Below are positions 11,560 to 22,811 of a stretch of DNA of 64,000 nucleotides, in pieces; positions within the stretch are counted from its first letter, which is position 1, and each line of letters starts with the position of its first letter. The position numbers and the translations under genes are program-made. The DNA is taken from assembly GCA_964017125.1 (NCBI GenBank), contig OZ024903.1:63218578-63282577 (forward strand), read 5' to 3'. Under the pieces are notes generated by a model. It was not told the DNA's origin. It did not search any database and worked only from the letters and a program-made list of their open reading frames with translations. This DNA comes from Flabesymbios commensalis. Lineage: Eukaryota > Annelida > Polychaeta > Terebellida > Flabelligeridae.

Positions 11560-12945
11560 CCTCAGGGGATTTCCTTGACCCATTAGCGTGCTCGGCCTCA
11601 GACCGCCAGGACCCGAATTTCGAATTCTGTGTAGGGTAGTGTCATTTCATTCATCTCACCATCCTCAGGAGGCTCTCTTTGTCCAGTTTAGCCTACATGT
11701 GCACAAAAGTGGCCTAAAACAGTCAATCTTGACCCAGCTAAGCCTGTGCATAAAATGGTCTGAATACCCATTCATTCATCTATCACTTCTTGATACACTA
11801 CTTCAATAATATTGAGCCTATTTGTAACTGAAAGGGTAATTTAATTTTTAAATTAGTGCATCAGCACTAACTTAATAAAATAGTGTTCAGCTTCATGAAC
11901 ACGCAACATGTCATGGAAGTGGAACATCTTGACAAAAACCAGAAAACACCTGTATATCATACTTTTACGTAAACCTTGCTCCCTGTTCACGACACATGAA
12001 CATGCCAAGAATATATGGCCTCTCAGCTCGGTCCGCTGAAGATTTAGGCACTATAGAAGTTTTTTTATTGATTTTATTCAGCGAGTGTGGCTACGGGTCA
12101 CCTTAGCGCTTGTATGCGCGGGCGTAGAAACACGAGGTGTTTCTCGTCTAATAAAACAGTGAGGTCTAAATAATGGCATATTTTAAATATGCTAATATCT
12201 CAGTCATTGCTTGTAATAAAAAAGAATGTGCCGGTCACGCAAAAGCGATTGTAATTCGTGTACCTTAAGTAGCCTTGATCTTTTCCATGACGCAATTTGT
12301 GATGGGTTCCCATCACTTCATGGAAACAAAATTCCCTAATTTTTTCCCTGATGGATTTTCGAAATTCCATGATACAGTGAACATCAGTTGCAGGTCAAAT
12401 TCACCACAGCGACCAAGCGAGGGACAGAAAAGGAGGGATATCCACACCAAAAAGCCACCATAGCCTATCATTATAATTCAGTGAATATGCCCTATGTAAT
12501 TCGGTTATGAAAAAAAACCCTGATGTCAAAACCACTTTCTCTTTTGGGCAAGTGAACGTGATAAAATTCCCTGACTTTTCCCTGATTTGAAGCACTTTTC
12601 TCAAATTCCCCGACTGGAAAACTTAACTCATTTTTCATGGTGGCTGCGTAACCCTGTAGATAATGCTCATTCATTTTCCACAGTGATGGTCCAATGTTGG
12701 CAGCACAGGCTAAAAACTTTACCAGCATTACTGCAAGTTTTAAAGCTAGCGTGTTTCGAAACGAAAAGATAGATACACAAGCAAGGGCGAGGGCCATGAT
12801 GCATTGCTTAATGGTGCCTGCTTGGAAAGTCAGAGATCAAATTTCGTGTCATCTCATCTTTCTCAGGAGGTTATCCTGGCTCAGTTTGGCCTAGTATAAC
12901 GAACTACGGTGGTCTAAGACTCCATTCATTCATTTATAATACACA
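11560..12945. repeat. Two copies of a dispersed repeat around 'catcctcagg', plus an aaattccctgac-type repeat
   Basis: Segments near 11560-11800 and 12790-12945 share 'tcatctcaccatcctcagga', 'cagtttagcct' and the closing 'ccattcattcatt'. Between them, 12290-12640 carries paired 'aaattccct...ttttccctgat' blocks in opposite orientation. No coding signal is seen. Confidence 0.4.
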
Positions 12946-13146
12946 GACAAGTTATATTTTCGAAACATGCAGCTCTTTTCACTTAAAATTATGTGAAGTT
13001 ATTTTATTTCAAATAATTATATCTATACCGTATATCAAGACATAGGCCTACATAAAATAACATATTTTAATCATTTATTTAGGCCCTATTTGATAAATTT
13101 CATTTATTTAATTAAAACTTCCAACCAAAATAATCAGTAGGCCTCA

Positions 13147-15199
13147 CCATCATGGACAGTGTGCTCTCCACCATAGACAGCACCCTCTCCACCATGGACA
13201 GTGTGCTCTCCACCATAGACAGCACCCTCTCCACCATGGACAGTGTGCTCTGCACCATAGACAACACCCTCTCCATCATGGACGGCTTGCTCTCCACCAT
13301 AGACAGCACCCTCTCTATCATTGACGTGTGCTCTCCACCATAGACAACATGCTCTCCACCATAGACAGCATTCTCTCTATCATGGACAGTGTGCTCTCCA
13401 CCATAGACAGCACCCTCTCCATCATGAACAACATGATCTCCAGCATAGACAGCACCCTCTCCATCATGGACAGTGTGCTCTCCACCATAGACAACATGCT
13501 CTCCACCATAGACAGCATCCTCTCCATCATAGACAGTGTGCTCTCTACCATAGACAGCACCCTCTCCATCATGATCTCCACCATAGACAACACCCTCTCC
13601 ATCATGGGCAGTGTGCTCTCCACCATAGGCAACATGCTCTCCACCATAGACAGCATCCTCTCCATCATGGACAGTGTGCTCTCCACCATAGACAGCACCC
13701 TCTCCATCATGGACAGTGTGCTCTCTACCATAGACAGCACCCTCTCCATCATGAACAACATGACCTCCACCATAGACAACACCCTCTCCATCATGGACAG
13801 TGTGCTCTCCACCATAGACAACATGCTCTCCACCATAGACAACACCCTCTCCATCATAGACAGTGTGCTCTCTACCATAGACAGCACCCTCTCCATCATG
13901 ATCTCCACCATAGACAACACCCTCTCCATCATGGACAGTGTGCTCTCCACCATAGGCAACATGCTCTCCACCATAGACAGCATCCTCTCCATCATGGACA
14001 GTGCGCTCTCTACCATAGACAGCACCCTCTCCATCATGATCTCCACCATAGACAACACCCTCTCCATCATGGACAGTGTGCTCTCCACCATAGACAACAT
14101 GCTCTCCACCATAGACAGCACCCTCTCCATCATGGACAGTGTGCTCTCTACCATAGACAGCACCCTTTCCATCATGGACAGTGTGCTCTCCACCATGGAC
14201 AACATGCTCTCCACCATAGACAGCATCCTCTCCATCATGGACAGTGTGCTCTCCACCATAGACAGCACCCTCTCCATCATGGACAGTGTGCTCTCTACCA
14301 TAGACAGCACCCTCTCCATCATGAACAACATGACCTCCACCATAGACAACTCCCTCTCCATCATGGACAGTGTGCTCTCCACCATAGGCAACATGCTCTC
14401 CACCATAGACAGCATCCTCTCCATCATGGACAGTGTGCTCTTTACCATGGACAACATGCTCTCCACCATAGACAGCATCCTCTCCATCATGGACAGTGTG
14501 CTCTCCACCATAGACAGCACCCTCTCCATCATGGACAGTGTGCTCTCTACCATAGACAGCACCCTCTCCATCATGAACAACATGACCTCCACCATAGACA
14601 ACTCCCTCTCCATCATGGACAGTGTGCTCTCCACCATAGGCAACATGCTCTCCACCATAGACAGCATCCTCTCCATCATGGACAGTGTGCTCTCCACCAT
14701 AGACAGCACCCTCTCCATCATGGACAGTGTGCTCTCTACCATAGACAGCACCCTCTCCATCATGAACAACATGACCTCCACCATAGACAACACCCTCTCC
14801 ATCATGGACAGTGTGCTCTCCACCATAGACAACATGCTCTCCACCATAGACAGCACCCTCTCCATCATAGACAGTGTGCTCTCCATCATGATCTCCACCA
14901 TAGACAACACCCTCTCCATCATGGACAGTGTGCTCTCCACCATAGGCAACATGCTCTCCACCATAGACAGCATCCTCTCCATCATGGACAGTGTGCTCTC
15001 TACCATAGACAGCACCCTCTCCATCATGATCTCCACCATAGACAACACCCTCTCCATCATGGACAGTGTGCTCTCCACCATAGACAGCACCCTCTCCACC
15101 ATGGACAGTGTGCTCTCTACCATAGACAGCACCCTCTCCATCATGACCTCCACCATAGACAATACCCTCTCCATCATGGACAGTGTGCTCTCCACCATA
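13147..15199. repeat. Minisatellite, 21-bp monomer, about 97 units
   Basis: Near-perfect tandem array of ctctccaccatagacagcac and ctctccatcatggacagtgt type monomers, alternating as 42-bp dimers and larger blocks. Some units are shortened to 12 bp (ctctccatcatg). Because 21 and 12 are multiples of three, several frames on both strands stay open for more than 600 codons. These are by-products of the array: there are no splice sites, no domain, and the flanks close immediately. Confidence 0.9.
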
Positions 15200-15203
15200 A
15201 AAA

Positions 15204-15684
15204 AATCTAAACACTGCAATGAAATGTGTTTTTGCAAGTTTTATTGTGTATGACATGTTGTTTCATTGTAAATTAAGGCAATGATACAGTATATATATAC
15301 ATTTCATTCTTAACTGGCTAGTGAAATGAATTAGAAAATTTCGATCAGGATACAATGTCATGAAAATAATCGAGCAGATACCACCGATGATATCTTCTCG
15401 ATCACTATTACCAGTATGCCAGCGCAAGGTATCATCAAAAGACCACAACTAAAATAAAAACAAAGTATTAATACCAAAAATAATACCACATGAATCACTT
15501 CATCAACAACATTTACAACTCACTGGTCAAAAAAGCGAATTGTTGTCGAAACGAGAAGTATATTTAGTTTATAGTTCACATAATTGCTTATTCAGAATAT
15601 AATCTGTCCGAATAGGCCCTATTGATATCAATTTACAACAAAAATAAAAGGTGAAATATACTGACATGGCCTACATTTAAAAAT
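15204..15684. other. AT-rich spacer after the minisatellite
   Basis: No gene, element ends or structured repeat recognised. Confidence 0.4.
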
Positions 15685-16165
15685 CAGGGTTCGTACAGTT
15701 TGTCAAAGACAAAATTCACGATATTTCATGGACTATGAGAATACTTCTTAGGGACCAATTAATACAGTGAAAGTAATTCATCAAGTCCATGAAGATGCTG
15801 TGACAACATAACTATTTTATAGTATCACATCGAAGTTGTCGGGGCAGCTGCGCGGTGATATTATAACGTAACACGTAGATTCCCAGCAAACACGAGACGT
15901 AGAACCAATGCTGATTTAATGTAGGGCCAGCGTCGTAGACGGTGGAACAACATTAAAATAGCATTGGTTCAACGTCTCGTGTTTGATGGGTTAGTATATA
16001 AAGTTTACGGCACTACAAAGAGTAGGCCCACCATAATACATTAACGACAAGTTGTCCCATCAGTAAAAATGCACAGATTTCACTTAGTCGCTGTTTATGT
16101 AATTTGCAAGCACTTTTAAGTCCTTGAATACGTTGTTTTGAAAGTCAGCAGCTGTACGAACCCTG
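15685..16165. mobile_element. hAT-like non-autonomous transposon with a nested MITE
   Basis: Perfect 14-bp inverted ends CAGGGTTCGTACAG and CTGTACGAACCCTG, flanked by ttaaaaat and caaaaaat (6 of 8 matching, consistent with an 8-bp duplication). CAGGG ends are typical of hAT elements. There is no transposase frame. A CCCAGC-type MITE sits inside (15892-15990). Confidence 0.7.
15892..15990. mobile_element. CCCAGCAAACAC-type MITE nested in the hAT-like element
   Basis: Inverted ends CCCAGCAAACACGAGACGT and acgtctcgtgtttgatggg; inner arms 'gaaccaatgct' and 'agcattggttc' extend the palindrome. Confidence 0.65.
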
Positions 16166-17878
16166 CAAAAAATTGTTGTCGCACTGGTGAAAACGAAAAA
16201 CACATCACAAACTTTAATTTACTTATAACATTCCACTGTACAAAACAAATATATAGGGGTTTATTCGCATTTATATATATACTGGATGAGTTTGGATTCG
16301 GTTGGAAACCTTAAAAAACATCCCCCAATAGAAGTGATGTTTAACGCAAAGTTGTGCTGGGCTGCGTTACTAACACAACAAAAAAATCAATGATCAAAAC
16401 ATGCATTTTTCATATCTTCCCTACAGCAAGGCTATGCCCCCCCCCCCTCCAAGGTCAAAGACAGCGACTTCGGAGGAGCCTAGCCTTGTTGTGGGAAGAT
16501 GATTTTTCAAGATATAAACCATTTGCCCTAAATTCAATTGACCTCTGCTTAACCCTCAAGGTCAGCTAAGGTTGAAAGTAAATATATTTCTATATTCCTA
16601 TGATCGTTTTTTTATGATTTTTCTATAGGCTACAAGACCACAACAGTCCAAGCACTTCCACCTGGAATAGATACAAGCATCGCGATGCTAGTCTGAACGG
16701 GGGGGGGGTGTGTAAGGTTTGGGGCTTAAATCGACGACAAGAGACCAGATGAGACAGGTTATCATGATATTATGTGTACGGAATTTCCATATCGCCAACC
16801 ATTTCATAGAGCTTAACTTCGTGAGAGCTTATCTTTAATTGAAATCTCACATTGTATAGCTGTCTGGCACAGTTTTGTCATAATAAAAATAATGGCCACC
16901 ACTCTATCATTTAAATTTTATCAATTTTTTTCCGTAATAGCGGACAGTCAGCCATTTTGAATTTGCTCACATTGCAATTTTTCAGGGCGTATACCTCTTA
17001 AAATATGAAGGCGTATGACGAAAAAACGAAAGGAGCAGTTCAGGAGATGGAAACGACAGGGGAAGGAAGGCCATACCAGTGGAAAGCCTAGCTCATTTTG
17101 TGACTTTGATAAATAAATTGATATAAGCAAATATTTCAACTCGACTCCCATCTTCCCAGAAATGAACCACATAATAAATATTGCCATTCAATATTGTCTT
17201 TCTGGTGACAAAGGCGAAACTCCCCATCTGTGGTGCCTCCAGCGACTATGTGGGCTAATAATGAAAACTTGCTTTCAAGTTATAAACAATTTAAATGTGA
17301 TTGACCTACGTTTGACTGCTCAAAGCTGCGAAAGGTCAAAATTAAAATATCATGCTATTCTTTATGCCTACCAATAGTGGTGTTGTCAAATAAAAGTTAT
17401 TATTATTATTGCTTATATATTGGGTGACCTACATTTAGCAATCAAGGTCACGCATGGTTAAAAGTGAATATGCTGTTGTATGCCCATGGTATGGTTTTCT
17501 CTAGGTTATTAATATCAGGCTGATCGCAGTAACAAATTGTAACACATCCACAAGATATTTGGTAGTCATCTTGAAAAATGGCTGACCAATGGCTCAATGG
17601 GAGAAAACATAACTCGCATAATTCTCGAGGGTAAATAGTGGTATATATATAAATATAAACAAAATAGTACAAATAACATTAGGTGACAGAAACCGAGCAA
17701 ACAAAACATTTTAAGCATCCGTGGGTGGTGAATGCTTAATTACAGGGGAGGGAAATATATCGAAACAAAATACATGTATCAACATCACAATAATTGTGAT
17801 AACTTTGTAGACAGAACCAAGATAAAGATGTGAACAGACAGTATATTACAAGAAAAACAAGTGTGCCTTATTTCTTAA
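16166..17878. other. Spacer without recognised gene
   Basis: Contains homopolymer runs (C10 near 16437, G9 near 16698) and short open frames only. No conserved domain is visible. Confidence 0.4.
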
Positions 17879-18108
17879 CCCTTAGAGCACTGAGTTATTC
17901 AATTTAAATTTTCAGCCACTTGAAGTTGTGGATCGCGGTACTTCAAGTGACTGAAAATTTGTGTTATTTGTGAAATCTAAGTCCCAACATATATCAGTGT
18001 TTTAAGATTGAAAGCATATTTTATTTTTAACAACTGGTCATCAGGGGTTATACAGGTGCTAATGAAAACACAGAATGTCTACTGTAGTCGACATAAGGGC
18101 TCTAAGGG
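17879..18108. mobile_element. TTAA-flanked hairpin MITE (hairpin type B)
   Basis: TTAA at 17875-17878 and 18109-18112. Ends are CCCTTAGAGCACTG and AGGGCTCTAAGGG. The hairpin is cagccacttgaagttgtg, 'gatcgcggta', then the complement, with few mismatches. Confidence 0.75.
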
Positions 18109-18263
18109 TTAATACTATATACCAGTAATCAAATGGCAGTGAATGTTAAAATGTCTTTGATAACTAGGCCACTATTAAATGCGCATAAAGATTAATGATG
18201 GGAATTGGGTTTTAGAATTTCATAATCAATGATCGGTTGAAAACAGCTGGTATAACCAATTAA

Positions 18264-18501
18264 CCCTTATCCTGCTAGGCCCGTATATATACGGGTTTAA
18301 GCCTATTTTAGACCAAATAATGTCACTGAAAATGGACAATATAGTTTGTGGTAGATGCTCAGTTAGACAAATAACTCAATTTAGAATAAGTATATTTTCA
18401 GAAAATGTAAATATTTTTAGTCATTTGAAGCTGAAAATTGTGTTAGCAATTCCAGCTTCAAATGAAGAAAAATACATTGAAACAATTCAGCAGGGGCGGG
18501 G
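18264..18501. mobile_element. TTAA-flanked hairpin MITE (hairpin type A)
   Basis: TTAA at 18260-18263 and 18502-18505. Starts CCCTTATCCTGCTAGGC; the right end is eroded. The hairpin is tcatttgaagctgaaaatt, 'gtgttagc', then aattccagcttcaaatga. Confidence 0.7.
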
Positions 18502-19496
18502 TTAAGTGATTATCACAGTTGAGTAGTTGTGTGACCTTTTCATTCTGTGTTAGTTACACATTATGCATGTATAAAATAAAAACAACAAGGCAAATTGATT
18601 TTGTTCGACAAATTCATTTTGTCTTCTGTCACATCTTGAAAAAAAACAGTAGCAAAAATGTAAGAGGTATGTATTAATAAATATAATTGATAAAATGTTC
18701 CTGTTTTGTAAGCTATTTTGTATTGTAAATTGTATTGTATTATAATCTTTAAAAATGTGAACCCCACCCCAACAAACACAGTTTTGATGGGAAAATCAAT
18801 AGAATCAATTTGGTGTGACTTTTTTTAATTATTAACACTTGCATTATCAGCATAGCACACTGCAACCATTGTGTTACAACAACTATGACTAGCGGGAATG
18901 TAGAATATGCTGCATATATCAATAGGCCTTAATAAAATCATGGGCAAAGTAGTAAATATTTTAAAAAACTGTGATTACCGACAATCAGCTAATGATATTT
19001 ATAATCAATCATCAGAATTGGTGTACCAAATTAAACATTTACTTTTTTTAGTAAGCTCAAGTAATTTTTGAAATTTTCCGAAATCTTTTCTAACTGCTTT
19101 TCAAAAAGATATTAGACCAGGTAAATAAAATATCATGAGGATTTACCAATAATTAAAACAAGTACACTTTTTTTACAAAAAAATATTGACTATTTCAAAT
19201 GATTGCAGAGGATGATATGCTGCACAATGAAATGCCCACCGATATAATATAACTTGAATCAAAATACATTTCCATAAACTGAGAACGTTGATTATGTACG
19301 TATTATACAATTAATTTTCAAAAACTTGAAAAATAACAATTATGATGAAACATCATTCCGATGTATCAATGTCAAATCAATATTTGTATTCTATATATGA
19401 AATTAGATTTTAACAACCTGTGAGACCAATAGACTGTAAGCGACAGAATACAACAACACCTGCTTTCTGGGGTAGTTGAGGTGCTGGAAAATGTTT

Positions 19497-21060
19497 AAAC
19501 CCTTTAAGAGCCAAGTGACATCATTTAAATTTTCACCCATTTATATTAAAATATTGTCTTGCTGATCCACAACCTCTAGCAAACGAAAATGATTTACATT
19601 TCTCAATCAGAGGTCAGGTATTTTACTGTTCCAAGACATGTTGTTTTCAAAGTAATAACAAAAACTGTTACCCTGCTAAGCACAACTAAAGTCGTTTTGA
19701 ATATCTTTGTCATCTGTTTTATCAGCCGATTAAATCACTCATATATTGGAAACAAAATATCTAATTAAAGATAAAGATTTGCAAATGTTTGATTTCAAAT
19801 TAAACAAATGAGTAATTTTCAACTACTTGAAGGGGTTGCAGCAGAGACACAACTTTGTGTGGGTGAAAATATGATTTTTTTAATTGTAGTTGTGATTCGG
19901 GTTTAAAAAATAATAGGCACTTGTAGCACTTAAATGGCATAACAAACACCTTCTTCAAACACCTCACACAGCTATGTCTGTGACCTAACCAATTACAGCA
20001 GAAAACTAAACAAAAATTTGCATTGATAAATTAAATATTGTTAAAGTGACTTCCTCTCTTCTTAAACAATTCTGTAATTCTCTCCTACATATCATATAAT
20101 ATGTCAAGTGATTCAGAAAAATAATAAAACTAGACTAAATGTTGTGACAAGGAGTTCTGATTGATATGGCACATGGTAAGTTCTCATTGTACAAATTACT
20201 ATTAAAACTTAAAAGTTGCATTCAATATATCATACATGATCAATTATTATGCTGCCTCAATAGCAGGGGCGTAGACTATTCAGATGTAATGACTTTGAAC
20301 AATTATGATAAAAAGAGATCTGATTGTATAGAATACACCACACTCAGGTATTTGAGAACACAAGACTGTCCTTCATCACATACTAACTCCTGACCCTTAT
20401 CCTGCTAAGCTAATTCAGTTAAATTTTCACCCACTTGAAGTTGTGTCTCGCTACCGCGACCCACAACTTCAAGCGGCTGAAAATAACTCATTTTTGTTTA
20501 ATTTGGGCACAAATAGTTGCAAATCTTAATGTCTACACACATGTCATTCCCAATAACAGTGATTTGGTCTGCAAATAAAACAGGCTGAAAACGACAATAG
20601 TCGTGATCAGCAGGATAAGGGTTAACGCTATGTTATAAAATTTAATTACTTACCCGCATAAAGCTGCAGCGACCCACGACTTCAAGTGGGTAAAAAATAC
20701 TTTGATGTGTACAATTTGAGTAGAAACAGATAGTAATTTAGCAAGTATAAGGCTGATTTCACCTTTATCAATATACGAGACTGCACATGGGTCCTGGTAA
20801 TTATTCTTCCCACATCACTTTTCACCAATATTTTGGCCTAAAAAGTGAACAGGCACTTTGGCGTTCGTTCGATTAGTTTTTTAACCCATGTGCACCCATA
20901 TATTATCTTCATTTGAAGCTGAAAATTATGTAAACAATTACAGCTTCCAATGAATGACAAATGTTAAACGTGCACATTTCAAACAAAGCACAAATGGTAA
21001 ATCATGTCACATCTGTGCCCATTTGCACCACATAGCACAGCTAAGTACAGAGCCATGTAA
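19497..21060. repeat. Decayed TTAA-type hairpin fragments
   Basis: Partial copies at about 19497-19640 (left end CCCTTTAAGAGCC), 20640-20700 and 20880-21030 (hairpin around cttcatttgaagctg) surround the better preserved copy at 20396-20621. The rest of the stretch is AT-rich without genes. Confidence 0.45.
20396..20621. mobile_element. TTAA-type hairpin MITE (hairpin type B)
   Basis: Ends are CCCTTATCCTGCTAAGC and CAGCAGGATAAGGG, with TTAA at 20622-20625 and a decayed left flank. The hairpin pairs cacccacttgaagttgtg with cacaacttcaagcggctg around 'ctcgctaccgcgac'. These ends match 18264-18501, which carries hairpin type A instead. Confidence 0.75.
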
Positions 21061-21071
21061 GTCGGTCTTAA

Positions 21072-21306
21072 CTCTTGTCCTTCCAAATTAATTTATTTTA
21101 ATTTTCAGCCACTTGAAGTTGTGTCTCGCTACCGCGACCCACAACTTCAAGTGGCTGAAAGCTACTCATATTTGTATAATTTGAGCAGTAATATTTGCTA
21201 ATCTTGTTGTTTAGACACACATTTCATTCCCAATAACAGTGATTTGGTTGACTAGTTATTAAAAACAGATTAAAAACGACAAAAGTTGTGATCAGCAGGA
21301 TAAGGG
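21072..21306. mobile_element. TTAA-type hairpin MITE (hairpin type B)
   Basis: TTAA at 21068-21071, right end CAGCAGGATAAGGG then CTAA. The hairpin of cagccacttgaagttgtg and its complement is perfect over the arms, with loop 'ctcgctaccgcgac'. Confidence 0.7.
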
Positions 21307-22686
21307 CTAAGCTAACCGAGAGCTGATCTTGTGCTGATACATTGCACATGTATTTAGGACAAAAAAATGACCAAGCTGATTGGTGAAACCTTGCCCATGT
21401 TGGTGAATATTTTAAGCCATCAATTGAACAATAGTTTTAAATAAATGAAAATTTCACAGAGTGATGAATGTTTTTCAAAGTAACAGCGGTCGACAAAACA
21501 GAATGCGTTGCTTCAAATTTATCACTGAGTAAATGTGAGGACACAACTTGTGTCTTGTAATAGATGTTCAGCAAAACAACTTATCAACAATAGAAATAGA
21601 TAACTGTTTATATATAGCTGCATATCATAAGAGAATGTGAGCTGTGTTGAGTGATCAGCCAGTAATGTTACATCAGTGTGGGAATCCGCATGAGCTTGGT
21701 TTTATCATTATATCAGCAAATATATGCATTACAATATGTTGTTAGACTAGTACATACAATTATTGGCAGGTGATTAGTTAAAAAAACATATGAAAATGAA
21801 ATCGAATCCGAACTGCGAATTAGTATGACGTAATAACTGATAGAATCAGTTTGGGGCAGATGTGTTATTGCTCTGTTTAAATGTAACCCAAACCCCGACA
21901 TGTATGATGATGATTGAAATGAGCCAACAACAAAAGTTTAACAACTAAAATATTTAATAATAACAAAAATAAACACATGTTGTATAAATCAAGACAGTTT
22001 AAATATAAATAACAAACCTCATTCATCATGACTTGATTATAAAATACTAACATGATTTCCCTGTTTAGTAGCATCAACAAAATGCTAAATATCTGAGGAC
22101 TGACAAAGAAACAATATCTTTGCCTGTAAAGTCTCATCTTCCTTGTTATGGCTGCTCTAGTCACAACATGTTTCAAGAATATAGAGATAGCTATTTTAAA
22201 CATTAAAATAGTTATATTTTGTCACCATGATATTAAACGGCTGTATTTGTAATGGAAAATACTGCCTTTTAATATCAAAAGTAACAGTTGATTACTAAAC
22301 AATTTGTAGCTTTACATGTGTCCTTGCGATATGATAAATAAATTGTGAGTAGCGGTAGTTTATTTAATAGACAACATAACAGCAGGATTGTACCAACATA
22401 ATGCCAATGTTATGTCAATTTTTTGTGTTATATGGGTACAGGCATAAACAAAAGTATAATTTTATTGCATACCACATTCGACAAGAGCGAGTTTTTACAG
22501 GACAAGGGTAACAGTCACATTGGGAAGAAGTTTTTTGTATAAATATTATATGTGAACTTTGAAAAAATCACCAAGTTTAGTTTGTGCTTTTGAATGAAGC
22601 TGTTTTTTTTTAAATGTGGTACTGCCAGAATCAGTATGACTTTCACCAGTTAACAATTTGCTTTATCTACTGTAGATCAGCATTTC
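21307..22686. other. Downstream region and presumed 3' UTR of Mondo
   Basis: Read on the minus strand, the stretch just below 22687 is the expected 3' UTR. Nothing else is recognised down to the hairpin MITE at 21306. Confidence 0.4.
22461..22466 (-). promoter_or_regulatory. Candidate polyadenylation signal of Mondo
   Basis: AATAAA on the minus strand, 221 bp after the Mondo stop. A second AATAAA lies at 22359-22364. Confidence 0.4.
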
Positions 22687-22811
22687 TTATGAATGGCCAG
22701 GTGTGCTTGACAGTCTTTGCGTTACTGCTTGTCTGGCCTGTTCGGGTACCCAGCCAGGGTCAGATAAAATGGATGTACTGGTGCTCAGTTGACGAAGCGA
22801 ATTCAGCATTG
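22687..22811 (-). CDS. MLXIP: Mondo last exon, stop at 22687-22689
   Basis: Acceptor 'tttttttgccag'. It reads MLNSLRQLSTSTSILSDPG and WVPEQARQAVTQRL before TAA; human has VLNSLRQLSTSTSILTDPG and RIPEQATRAVTEG. The strong match fixes the gene's 3' end. Confidence 0.96.

Noticed and set aside
13112-15256. Four open frames of over 600 codons in the 13.1-15.2 kb region, as candidate genes
   Set aside because: All run through the same 21-bp minisatellite, overlap on both strands and owe their length to a repeat unit divisible by three. No domain, splice or start context supports any of them.
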